Assembly (NCBI RefSeq): GCF_900100085.1
Contig: NZ_FNEJ01000015.1
Coordinates: 54,255-118,254 of the forward strand
Direction: 5' to 3'
DNA length: 64,000 nucleotides
Origin: Salipiger marinus
GTDB lineage: Bacteria; Pseudomonadota; Alphaproteobacteria; Rhodobacterales; Rhodobacteraceae
The notes beneath the pieces were generated by a model that did not search any database, was not told the origin of the DNA, and saw only the letters and a program-made list of their open reading frames with translations. Each line of letters starts with the position of its first letter. Within the stretch, counting starts at the first letter, position 1. A program made the translations under genes and the position numbers. Positions 27,777 through 35,850 of this stretch are shown piece by piece.

Positions 27777-28853
27777 TCAGACCGGCAGCGCGCCCCAGTC
27801 GAGCGCGCGGGCAAACAGTTCGGGCAGCGGTGCGGGGGTGTCGGGCCGGTCGCTGCGCGGATCCATTGCCGCCAGACGGCGGCCCAGCGTCACCGCATTG
27901 CGGGTGGCGCCCAGATCGGCGATGCCCCGTCCCGCGATGTCATAGGCCGTGCCATGGGCGGGCGTGACGATGGGAAAGGGGTAATTGGCGATCAGCGTCA
28001 CGCCCCGGTCAAAGCCGATCAGCTTCATCGCGATCTGGCCCTGATCGTGGAACATGGTCAGCACCGCATCAAATTCGCCCTTCACCGCGCGCACGAACAC
28101 CGTATCCGACGGCACCGGCCCGGTGACCGCCAGCTGCCGGGCGCGGGCGCGTTCGATGGCGGGCAGCAGGATGTCCTCGTCTTCGGTGCCGAAGTTGCGG
28201 CCATCGCCCGCATGGGGGTTCAGCGCGGCGACACCGATGCGCGGGCGGTCATAGCCTGCGTTGCGCATGATCCGGTCGGTCAGGCAGAGGCTGTCAAAAA
28301 CCCGCGCCTCGGTGATCCGGCCCGCCACTTCCGACAGCGGAATGTGCGAGGTGACGCGGGCATTCCAGACCTCGTCCAGCACGTTGAATTCCCGCCCGCT
28401 TTCGGTGGCGCCGATGGTGGCGTCGATGAAGCCGATCTCGTCCACGTAATCGGGCTGCGCGAGCCGCATCGCGTGTTTGTTGAAGGGGGTAAAGAACACC
28501 ACATCGGCATGACCCGCCGCCGCCACCAGCAGGGCGGCGCGGAAATTCTGCACCGAGGCGCGACCGCCTTCGGCGCTGGACTGGCCCTGCGGCACGGCCC
28601 CGGGGTCGCAATTGCCCAGATCCACCAGAAAGCTGTGCTCGGGCAGGGGGCCTGCGGTCTGGTCCGGGCGCAGCACCGGCAGATCCAGCGCAACACCCGC
28701 CTCGGCGGCGCCGCGTTCGAGCAGGCGCCGGTCGCCGATCACCATCAGGTCGCCCGTATTGGCCCCGGGGCAGGCCAGCACCCGTGCCGCAAGCTCGGCG
28801 CTGATCCCGCCCGCATCCCCGATCGCCATGGCCACTTTAGATCCGCTCGTCAT
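27777..28853 (-). CDS. PdxA-family NAD-dependent dehydrogenase, divergent substrate site
   Basis: A 358-residue PdxA-fold oxidative decarboxylase/dehydrogenase. The three metal histidines are present (TSHIPL, LNPHAGD, MFHDQGQ), as is the PFNK lysine. Two conserved family elements differ: GDPAGIGPE is GDAGGISAE here, and the GHTE substrate-binding segment after the lysine is absent (DEIGFIDATIG instead). A role in vitamin B6 synthesis is therefore unlikely; catabolism of a hydroxyacid or dihydrodiol is more plausible. ATG 28853 gives the family N-terminus; an ATG 13 codons upstream has no better ribosome site. It is first in the minus-strand run. Confidence 0.85.
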   Translation of the reverse strand: MTSGSKVAMAIGDAGGISAELAARVLACPGANTGDLMVIGDRRLLERGAAEAGVALDLPVLRPDQTAGPLPEHSFLVDLGNCDPGAVPQGQSSAEGGRASVQNFRAALLVAAAGHADVVFFTPFNKHAMRLAQPDYVDEIGFIDATIGATESGREFNVLDEVWNARVTSHIPLSEVAGRITEARVFDSLCLTDRIMRNAGYDRPRIGVAALNPHAGDGRNFGTEDEDILLPAIERARARQLAVTGPVPSDTVFVRAVKGEFDAVLTMFHDQGQIAMKLIGFDRGVTLIANYPFPIVTPAHGTAYDIAGRGIADLGATRNAVTLGRRLAAMDPRSDRPDTPAPLPELFARALDWGALPV

Positions 28854-28916
28854 GCTTTTGTCCGTCTTGTCGCTGGTCCGGGCCACCCGCATCGGGGTCG
28901 GCCTGTGTGTCGCATT

Positions 28917-28947
28917 TTGTGTAATGGATAAATTATACAATACACAA
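28917..28947. promoter_or_regulatory. Inverted-repeat operator in pdxA-like/gntR divergent promoter
   Basis: TTGTGTAA at 28917-28924 faces TTATACAA at 28933-28940, and TTGTGTA (28917-28923) also faces TACACAA (28941-28947). This A/T-rich block sits between the divergent genes in a GC-rich background and resembles the TTGTnnnACAA form bound by FCD-type GntR proteins. Confidence 0.6.
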
Positions 28948-29009
28948 GTCTCGCGCCGCCGGAAAAAGCTGCTATATTTGTGTCAGCCCTTATGTTTCAG
29001 GAGAAAGAC

Positions 29010-29684
29010 GTGCAGGATCAGATGGATGACCTTGGCGCACCGCTAGCGATCGAAAAGCTCAGCCTGCATGATCAGGTGGCCAGCCGCATCCGCGACATGA
29101 TCATCGAAGGCTATCTGGAGCCGGGAACCCGAATCGACGAGGTCGTGCTGGCCGGACAGCTGGGCGTGTCGCGCACCCCCTTCCGCGAGGCGCTGCGCAC
29201 GCTTGCCGCCGAAGGGCTGATCGCCTCGGTCCGGTCCAAGGGCAGCGTGGTGCGCAAGCTCACCCCCGAAGAGGTGCATGGCATGCTGGAACTGCTGGGC
29301 CATATCGAGCTTCTGGCCGGGCGGCTGGTCTGCGAGCGGGCCAGTGATGCGCAGATCGCCGATCTGCTGGCGCTGCATGACCGGATGCTGGACCGCTGGC
29401 GGGCGCGCGACCGGATGCCCTATTACAAGCTCAATCAGGAATTCCATTCGCGGCTTTCCGACTATGCGGGCAACCCCGCGCTGACGGAAACGCAGGCCAA
29501 CCTGCAGGCGCGGCTGAAGCGCATCCGCTTCATGGGCAACCGCAATGCCGATTACTGGGATGATGCCGTGGCCGAGCACGAGGAAATGGCCGCCGCCCTG
29601 CGCCAGCGCGATGGCGAGGAACTGGGCCGGGTGATGGCACGGCATCTGGCCAATACATGGGCGCGGGTGCGCGACCGGCTCTAG
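29010..29684 (+). CDS. GntR-family (FCD) transcriptional regulator
   Basis: A 224-residue regulator: winged helix-turn-helix at about residues 12-78 (LAGQLGVSRTPFREALRTL) and an FCD effector domain at about 85-215, with the conserved Asn/His set in NQEFHSRL and EHEEM. A GTG start at 29010 is preferred because AGGAG lies 6 bases upstream (28999-29003). An ATG at 28992 in the same frame would add six residues. Divergent to the PdxA-TRAP-Tct run, it probably controls that run in response to a carboxylate. Confidence 0.88.
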   Translation: MQDQMDDLGAPLAIEKLSLHDQVASRIRDMIIEGYLEPGTRIDEVVLAGQLGVSRTPFREALRTLAAEGLIASVRSKGSVVRKLTPEEVHGMLELLGHIELLAGRLVCERASDAQIADLLALHDRMLDRWRARDRMPYYKLNQEFHSRLSDYAGNPALTETQANLQARLKRIRFMGNRNADYWDDAVAEHEEMAAALRQRDGEELGRVMARHLANTWARVRDRL

Positions 29685-29739
29685 GCGGCGGCACCCCCGG
29701 ACCCCGCCCGTCGCAATTCACTTTTCAGTAAGCAGTGTG

Positions 29740-29755
29740 TGATGTACGTATGTCA
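29740..29755. promoter_or_regulatory. LacI-type operator upstream of the LacI regulator gene
   Basis: TGATGTACGTATGTCA, with palindromic TGA..TACGTA..TCA structure, shares TGATGTACGT and GTCA with the two sites at 30992 and 31012. It lies about 165 bp upstream of the regulator start codon, suggesting autoregulation. The rest of 29685-29921 shows no gene. Confidence 0.7.
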
Positions 29756-29921
29756 GATGCCGTGCCGCGCGGTATTTTCCGGGCCTGCGCGGGCAGGAGG
29801 CCGGGCGGGGCAGGTCAGGGCCTGATCCGGGGCAGGGGGCCAGCCCGCGCCCCATGTCAGTTGTGGGCGTCCCGGCGCTGGTCTAACCGGGAGTGGGACA
29901 AGAAGTAAGGAGAGCTGCGAT

Positions 29922-30950
29922 ATGTCACGACCGACCGTGCATGATGTGGCGCGCGTGGCCAATGTCAGCCTGTCCACCGTCGACCGGGTTCTGAACGGGC
30001 GCGACGGGGTGCGGCAGGCAACGCAGCAGCGGGTCCGCGCCGCGATGAAGCAGCTTGGCTATGAGCGCGACATCATGGCCGCCAACCTGTCGCGCAAGCG
30101 GGTCTACCGTATACATTTCGCCATTCCGGACGGGCCCAACAGCTTCATGCGCAATCTGGCCGCCGAACTGGACAGCCACGCACGCCTTGCGCTGCGCGAT
30201 CGCACGGAAATCAGCGTATCGCTGGTGCCGCCGTTTGACGGGCGGGCGCTGGCGGCGGATCTGCGGCGCGCCCGCGAGCAGGCGGTGGATGGCGTGGTGA
30301 TGGTCGCGACGGAATCCGCCGAGGTGCGGCAGGCGGTGTCGGACCTGCGCGGCGCGGGGATTCAGGTGGTGACGCTGATTTCGGATCTGTCGGCCTCGGC
30401 GCGCGGGCATTTTGTCGGCATCGACAACGTATCCGCCGGGCGCACCGCCGCCGGACTGCTGGGGCGCTTCTGTCAGGGCCGCCCCGGCCGCATCGCGATC
30501 ATCGCGGGATCCATGCTGGTGCGCGACCATGTGGAGCGCAGGCTGGGCTTTGAACAGGTCATGCATGCGGAATTTCCCGATCTGCAGCTGCTGCCGCCGG
30601 TCGAAGGCGGCGACGAGGCGGCGCGGGTCGACGAGCTTCTGACCAACGTACTTCAGGATTGTCGCGACATTGTGGGGATCTACAGCCTTGGCGGCGGCAA
30701 CCGGGGCCTGCGCGCCGCGCTGGACCGTGCCAAGTCCAGCCCGCGCCCGCTGGTGGTGGTGCACGAACTGACAGACCAGTCGCGCGCGGCGCTGCAGGAT
30801 GGGGTGTTCGACGCCGTGCTGCAGCAGGATATTCACAAGGAAGTGGCCAGCGCCCTGATCATCATGCGCAACCTGATCGAGGCGGTGCCGGTCGATCCGC
30901 GCACCGGCATCATCCACACCGAAATTTTCCTGCGCGACAACCTGCCCTAG
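29922..30950 (+). CDS. LacI-family regulator of the xylosidase/xylose region
   Basis: A 342-residue LacI-type repressor: helix-turn-helix and hinge helix at residues 1-60 (TVHDVARVANVSLSTVDRVLNGRDGV) and a periplasmic-binding-protein-like sensor at about 62-340. TVDRVLN in place of TVSRVLN places it in the branch used by many alphaproteobacterial sugar regulators. An AAGGAGAG site precedes the ATG. Matching 16-bp operator-like sites occur upstream of this gene, upstream of the following transporter operon, and upstream of the convergent CUT2 operon at 45716. The inducer is probably a pentose, by context. Confidence 0.9.
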   Translation: MSRPTVHDVARVANVSLSTVDRVLNGRDGVRQATQQRVRAAMKQLGYERDIMAANLSRKRVYRIHFAIPDGPNSFMRNLAAELDSHARLALRDRTEISVSLVPPFDGRALAADLRRAREQAVDGVVMVATESAEVRQAVSDLRGAGIQVVTLISDLSASARGHFVGIDNVSAGRTAAGLLGRFCQGRPGRIAIIAGSMLVRDHVERRLGFEQVMHAEFPDLQLLPPVEGGDEAARVDELLTNVLQDCRDIVGIYSLGGGNRGLRAALDRAKSSPRPLVVVHELTDQSRAALQDGVFDAVLQQDIHKEVASALIIMRNLIEAVPVDPRTGIIHTEIFLRDNLP

Positions 30951-30991
30951 GGTCCGGTCCGGAAAAGCGGGATTGCATACCCGCTCTTTCT

Positions 30992-31007
30992 TGATGTACG
31001 TTGGTCA
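30992..31007. promoter_or_regulatory. LacI-type operator copy 1 before the CUT1/xylosidase operon
   Basis: TGATGTACGTTGGTCA matches the site at 29740. It is centred exactly 20 bp from the next copy (two helical turns), allowing two repressor dimers on one DNA face. Confidence 0.75.
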
Positions 31008-31011
31008 AATC

Positions 31012-31027
31012 TGATGTACGTTAGTCA
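31012..31027. promoter_or_regulatory. LacI-type operator copy 2 before the CUT1/xylosidase operon
   Basis: TGATGTACGTTAGTCA differs from copy 1 at one base. It lies 62 bp before the binding-protein ATG, where it would overlap or follow the promoter. Confidence 0.75.
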
Positions 31028-31089
31028 AAATGGTGCAGAATCACGGTCGAGGAGGATCGGGATTCGGGCTCAATCTGGGAGGATGACCA

Positions 31090-32349
31090 ATGAAACTGTT
31101 CGTCAAGACAGCCCTGCTGGCCAGCGCCGCATGGGGCACTGCCGCCATGGCGCAGGAAGAAATCCGCGTGCTGCGGGTGCAGCCCAGCGACCCCGAACAG
31201 GCGTTTTATGCCCGCGTCGAGGCCGCTTACGAAGCGCAGAACCCCGATGTGGACGTGGTGTTCGAATATATCGCCAACGAGGCCTACAAGTCGAAGCTGC
31301 CGACGCTGCTGCAGTCCGACGCCCGGCCCGACATTTTCTACAGCTGGGCTGGCCAGACGCTGGTCGAACAGGCCGAAGCCGGGTTCCTGAAGGATATCTC
31401 GGGCGAGCTCTCCGACGAGGTGCGCAGCACCTTCCCCGACGCGGCGCTGACCGCCTATACCGTGGATGGCGCCCTGCACGGTCTGCCGCTTTACGCCACC
31501 GAGGTGGTGTTCTGGGTCAATACCGCGCTGACCGAAGAGGCGGGCGTCGATCATACCGCGATCAAGACATGGGATGACCTGCTGGCTGCGGTGCAGACCA
31601 TGAAGGACGCGGGCGTGACGCCGATCGTGGTGGGCGGGCAGGACAAATGGCCGCTGCATTTCTACTGGAGCTATCTGGCGCTGCGCGAAGGCGGGGCCGA
31701 GGTCGTGACGGCGGCGATGAACGGCGAGGATGGCGGGTTCGAGGCCGAGCCCTTTGTCGCCGCTGGCGAAGAATTCCAGAAGCTGACCGAAATGGAGCCG
31801 TTCCAGCCCGGCTTCATGGGCACCACCTATGAAACCGCCAGCGGCATGTTTGCCGATGGCAAGGGCGCGCTGCACCTGATGGGCGACTGGGATTACCTGC
31901 CGATGCGGGGCCGGTCGCAAAGCGGCGAAGGCCTGCCCGATGACCAGATGGCGATCATCTCCTTCCCGGCGGTGTCCGATCCGGTGGCAGAGGGCGGCGA
32001 CAGCGCCACGCTGGGCGGCATGAACGGCTGGGCCGTCACGTCGGATGCAACCGATGGCGCGGTGGATTTCCTGACCTTCCTGCTCAACCGCGATCATCAG
32101 GAAGAAGTTGCGCGCGAAGGCATCTTCATCCCGATCGTGAAGGGGGCCGGAGAGGCGCTGGAAAACCCGTTCTTCCAGCAGGTTGCGCAGGACATCGCGG
32201 CAGCCAGCTATCACCAGATCTTCCTTGACCAGTTCCTTGGCGCCTCGGTTGGGGCCACGGTGAACGACATCTCCGCCGATCTGGCGCAGGGCGTGATCAC
32301 GCCCGAGGAGGCCGCGGCACAGGTCGAGGAGGCCTGGCAGTTCCGCTAA
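31090..32349 (+). CDS. CUT1 ABC transporter sugar-binding protein
   Basis: A 419-residue family 1 extracellular solute-binding protein with a signal peptide (MKLFVKTALLASAAWG, AMAQ near residue 22). IFYSWAGQTLVEQAEAG and LPLYATEVVFWVN are typical of oligosaccharide-binding members. A GGGAGGAT ribosome site precedes it. The downstream intracellular GH43 enzyme suggests the cargo is a xylo-oligosaccharide or arabinoxylan fragment. An intrinsic terminator follows, so this gene is probably expressed above the permeases. Confidence 0.92.
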   Translation: MKLFVKTALLASAAWGTAAMAQEEIRVLRVQPSDPEQAFYARVEAAYEAQNPDVDVVFEYIANEAYKSKLPTLLQSDARPDIFYSWAGQTLVEQAEAGFLKDISGELSDEVRSTFPDAALTAYTVDGALHGLPLYATEVVFWVNTALTEEAGVDHTAIKTWDDLLAAVQTMKDAGVTPIVVGGQDKWPLHFYWSYLALREGGAEVVTAAMNGEDGGFEAEPFVAAGEEFQKLTEMEPFQPGFMGTTYETASGMFADGKGALHLMGDWDYLPMRGRSQSGEGLPDDQMAIISFPAVSDPVAEGGDSATLGGMNGWAVTSDATDGAVDFLTFLLNRDHQEEVAREGIFIPIVKGAGEALENPFFQQVAQDIAAASYHQIFLDQFLGASVGATVNDISADLAQGVITPEEAAAQVEEAWQFR

Positions 32350-32359
32350 GCCTTCCCCC

Positions 32360-32391
32360 GGCGCGTGTCCTTGCGGACGCGCGCCCTTTTT
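32360..32391 (+). terminator. Intrinsic terminator/attenuator between binding protein and permease
   Basis: An 11-bp stem (32360-32370 with 32375-32385, one wobble pair) with a TTGC loop is followed by five Ts (32387-32391). It sits inside the operon in the 65-bp gap. Partial readthrough would give more binding protein than permease. Confidence 0.75.
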
Positions 32392-32414
32392 CCCCCGAGA
32401 CGGAGACGCACTCC

Positions 32415-33344
32415 ATGGAGATGATCGATGCCCGCGCGGCCGCATCGCGGAAACGCGCGCGCCGTCGGCGCGGAATGGGCTCCAGCCGCCTTGCCGCCAT
32501 CGCGATCCTGCTGCCCCCGGCGCTGATCCTGTTCAGCCTGTTTGTGATCCTGCCGCTGGCGGAATCGGGCTATTACGCCTTTTTCGACTGGAACGGCTAC
32601 GGCACGCCCGAAGACTATGTCGGCCTGCGCAATTTCGAACAGATCGCCGGGCATTCGGTGTTTCACACCGCCATGGGCAACACGCTCAAGATCGTGGCTG
32701 TCTCGCTCTTGATCCAGATGCCGCTGGCGCTGTTTCTGGCGCTGCTGATCTATCGCAAGACGCCGACCAACGCGCTGTTCCGGCTGATCTTTTTTGTGCC
32801 CTACATCCTTGCCGAAGTGGCAGCGGGCCTGATCTGGAGCTTCGTGTTCGACGGCAATTATGGCGTCACCGCCTCCCTCGCACGGTCCATGGGGCAGGAA
32901 AGCTTCTTCATCCTTGCTGACCGGGACTGGGCCTTTGTCGCGGTCATGACCGTGATCGTCTGGAAATATTTCGGCTTTCACATGATGATCTACATCGCGG
33001 CTCTGCAGGGCGTGCCCGAGGATCTGATCGAGGCTGCCAAGATCGAAGGCGCCAAGCGGCCTCAGATCGTGCGCTATGTGCAGATCCCGCAGATCAAGCC
33101 TGCCATCGTGGTCAGCGCGTTTTTTGCGATCATCGGCGCGCTGCAGGTGTTTGACGTCATCATCCCGCTGACCAATGGCGGACCGTCGAACCAGACCCAT
33201 ACCATCGTGACCTATCTCTACAGCTTCGGACTGACCCGGCTGAAGATCGGCTTTGGCAGCGCCGTGGGCGTGCTGCTGTTCCTCGCCGCCATCGTCGTGG
33301 CGCTGTTCTACCAGCGCATCTTCATGAAGGGGACCAAGCCATGA
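32415..33344 (+). CDS. CUT1 ABC transporter permease 1 (MalF-like)
   Basis: A 309-residue inner-membrane permease with about six helices. The ATPase-contact EAA loop appears as EDLIEAAKIEGAKRPQIVRYVQIP. The basic N-terminus (RKRARRRRG) is cytoplasmic. Its stop overlaps the second permease start (ATGA at 33341). Confidence 0.92.
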   Translation: MEMIDARAAASRKRARRRRGMGSSRLAAIAILLPPALILFSLFVILPLAESGYYAFFDWNGYGTPEDYVGLRNFEQIAGHSVFHTAMGNTLKIVAVSLLIQMPLALFLALLIYRKTPTNALFRLIFFVPYILAEVAAGLIWSFVFDGNYGVTASLARSMGQESFFILADRDWAFVAVMTVIVWKYFGFHMMIYIAALQGVPEDLIEAAKIEGAKRPQIVRYVQIPQIKPAIVVSAFFAIIGALQVFDVIIPLTNGGPSNQTHTIVTYLYSFGLTRLKIGFGSAVGVLLFLAAIVVALFYQRIFMKGTKP

Positions 33345-34171
33345 CCCGCAGCCATTTCTGGCGCAACTTCGCCCGCGTCACGATCCTTTGCGTGGTGGCC
33401 AGCTTCGTGCTGGCGCCCATGCTGGCCACGGCGCTTGGCGGGTTCAAAAGCAACGCGGAAATCCGCATGAACGCCTTCGCGCTGCCGCAGCAGTGGGATG
33501 CCAGCTTCTACGCCTCGATCCTCGCCGATCCGCGGTTCTGGAGCTATCTGGGCAATTCGCTGCTGATCTCCACCGGGACCGTGGTGCTGACGCTGATCGT
33601 CGGATCCGCCGCTGCCTATGTCTTTGCGCAGATCCGCTTCTTCGGCTCGCGGATGCTGTTCTCCTATCTGCTGCTGGGGCTGATGTTCCCCTTCGCCACC
33701 GCGATCCTGCCGCTCTTCATCAAGGTGCGCGACATCGGCCTGCTGGACACCTACTGGGCGGTGATCCTGCCGCAGACCGCCTTTGGCCTGTCGCTGGCGA
33801 TCCTGCTGTTCCGGACCTTCTTCGAACAGCTGCCGAAAGAGCTGTTCGAGGCGGCACGGATCGATGGCTGCGGCTATGTGCGGTTCTTCTGGCAGGTCAC
33901 GCTGCCGCTCTCCACGCCGATCCTCGCCACCGTGGGCGTCTTCGTCTTCGTGCAGAGCTGGAACAACTTCCTGCTGCCGCTGGTCGTGCTCAACTCGCGC
34001 GAAGCCTTCACATGGCCGCTGGGGATGATGCAGTTCCGCGGTGAATACGTGACCGAATGGAACCGCACGCTGGCCTTCGTCACGCTGACGATCCTGCCCG
34101 CCATCGTCTTCTTCCTCGCCGCCCAGAAATACATCGTCGCAGGCCTGACCGGCGGCGCCGTCAAGGGATGA
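33341..34171 (+). CDS. CUT1 ABC transporter permease 2 (MalG-like)
   Basis: A 276-residue permease with six helices and the EAA loop PKELFEAARIDGCGYVRF. GFKSNAEIRMNAFALP after the first helix is the usual MalG-type external segment. The stop overlaps the xylosidase start (ATGA at 34168), so the enzyme is translated with the transporter. Confidence 0.92.
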   Translation: MTRSHFWRNFARVTILCVVASFVLAPMLATALGGFKSNAEIRMNAFALPQQWDASFYASILADPRFWSYLGNSLLISTGTVVLTLIVGSAAAYVFAQIRFFGSRMLFSYLLLGLMFPFATAILPLFIKVRDIGLLDTYWAVILPQTAFGLSLAILLFRTFFEQLPKELFEAARIDGCGYVRFFWQVTLPLSTPILATVGVFVFVQSWNNFLLPLVVLNSREAFTWPLGMMQFRGEYVTEWNRTLAFVTLTILPAIVFFLAAQKYIVAGLTGGAVKG

Positions 34172-35823
34172 CCAAAGTGACCGAGATCCGCAATCCGATC
34201 CTGCCGGGCTTCAACCCCGATCCGTCAATCGTCCGGGTGGGCGACGACTTCTACATCGCCACATCGACCTTCGAATGGTATCCCGGCGTGCAGATCCATC
34301 ATTCCCGCGATCTGGCGCATTGGCGGCTGGTGTCCCGGCCCCTGACCCGCGCGGCGCAGCTTGACCTGCGCGGCGATCCGGATTCGGGCGGGGTCTGGGC
34401 GCCGTGCCTGACCCATGCCGACGGGCAGTTCTGGCTGATCTATACCGATGTCAAACGCCGCGACGGCGCGTGGAAGGACAGCCACAACTATCTTGTCACC
34501 GCCCCCAGCATCGACGGGCCGTGGTCCGATCCGGTCTATCTCAACTCCTCGGGGTTCGACCCCTCGCTCTTTCATGACGAGGACGGGCGCAAATGGCTGG
34601 TCAACATGATCTGGGATCACCGCCAGCAGGGCGGTGGCAAGTTCGGTGGCATCGTCTGTCAGGAATATTCCGTGGCAGAGCAACGGCTGGTGGGCGAGGT
34701 GCGCAACATCTATCGCGGCACCGATCACAAGCTGACCGAGGGGCCGCATCTTTACCGGCGCGACGGCTGGTACTGGCTGCTGACCGCCGAAGGCGGCACC
34801 GGCTATGACCATGCCGCGACCATGGCCCGGTCTCGCGATCTGTTCGGCCCCTACGAGACCGATCCGAAAAAGCATCTGCTGACCTCCAAGGACGCGCCCG
34901 AGGCGCTGCTGCAGCGCGCGGGCCATGCCGATATCGTCGAGACGCAGAATGGCGAGTTTTACCTCGTGCATCTCTGCTCCCGCCCGCTGGAGGAGACGCG
35001 CGGCGCAGCCCCCGGCCGGGTCGTGGGGATCCACGAAGAGGATGCGCGCCGCTCGCCGCTGGGCCGGGAAACCGCGATCCAGAAACTGATCTGGCCTGCG
35101 GGGGAATTTCCGCGCCTTGCCCATGGCGGCTGCGTGCCGACCGCGACGGCGCCCGCGCCCGACCTGCCCGAACACCGCTTCTCGCCAGAGCCCGCCCGCA
35201 CCACCTTTGCCCCCGGGGCGCTGCCGCCCGCCTTCCAGTGGCTGCGCAGCCCCGACAGCGCCCGGCTTTTCTCGCTGGACGCACGGCCCGGCGCGCTGCG
35301 GCTTTACGGGCGCGAGGCGCCGGGATCGCATTTCGACCACGCCCTGGTGGCGCGGCGCCAGACCGACATCGCCTATTCCGCCGAAACCGAAATCGACTTC
35401 GCCCCGGAAACCTACCAGCAGTTTGCGGGCCTGATCGCGTGGTATAACGGGTTCAAGTTCCACTACCTTGCGGTGACGGCGGGGGAGGAGGGGCAGCGCC
35501 AGCTGACCGTGCTCAGCTGTCCCGCCGACTGGCCGATGCTGCGGATGGTGCAGCCGCTCGCCGCCCCGGTCGATCTGCCCGCCACCGGGCCGGTCCGGCT
35601 GGGCTGCGACGTGGACGGCATGACCCTGCGCTTCCGCTATGCCCTGCCGGGGGCTGACTGGACCGATCTGGGGGTCACGCTCGACCAGTCCGCGATCTCT
35701 GACGAGGCGGGCAACGGGCCGGGCAACAACTTCACCGGCGCCTTTGTCGGCATGGCCGCGCATGACACCTCGGGGCGGGGCCATCACGCCGATTTCCTTC
35801 ATTTCAACTACGAGCCCCGCTGA
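34168..35823 (+). CDS. GH43 beta-xylosidase
   Basis: A 551-residue glycoside hydrolase, probably releasing xylose from short xylo-oligosaccharides. The five-bladed propeller domain (about 1-310) shows the general base Asp18 in GFNPDPS, the pKa-modulating Asp131 in GFDPSLFHD and the general acid Glu191 in LTEGPHLY. The C-terminal beta-sandwich (about 340-550) is the accessory domain of xylosidase-type GH43 enzymes. There is no signal peptide, so it acts in the cytoplasm on imported sugar. The ATG lies in the permease stop; longer upstream frames overlap the permease and are rejected. An arabinofuranosidase side activity is possible. Confidence 0.9.
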   Translation: MTKVTEIRNPILPGFNPDPSIVRVGDDFYIATSTFEWYPGVQIHHSRDLAHWRLVSRPLTRAAQLDLRGDPDSGGVWAPCLTHADGQFWLIYTDVKRRDGAWKDSHNYLVTAPSIDGPWSDPVYLNSSGFDPSLFHDEDGRKWLVNMIWDHRQQGGGKFGGIVCQEYSVAEQRLVGEVRNIYRGTDHKLTEGPHLYRRDGWYWLLTAEGGTGYDHAATMARSRDLFGPYETDPKKHLLTSKDAPEALLQRAGHADIVETQNGEFYLVHLCSRPLEETRGAAPGRVVGIHEEDARRSPLGRETAIQKLIWPAGEFPRLAHGGCVPTATAPAPDLPEHRFSPEPARTTFAPGALPPAFQWLRSPDSARLFSLDARPGALRLYGREAPGSHFDHALVARRQTDIAYSAETEIDFAPETYQQFAGLIAWYNGFKFHYLAVTAGEEGQRQLTVLSCPADWPMLRMVQPLAAPVDLPATGPVRLGCDVDGMTLRFRYALPGADWTDLGVTLDQSAISDEAGNGPGNNFTGAFVGMAAHDTSGRGHHADFLHFNYEPR

Positions 35824-35850
35824 TGACCGGGCGGGCGAGGAGGGCCGAAC

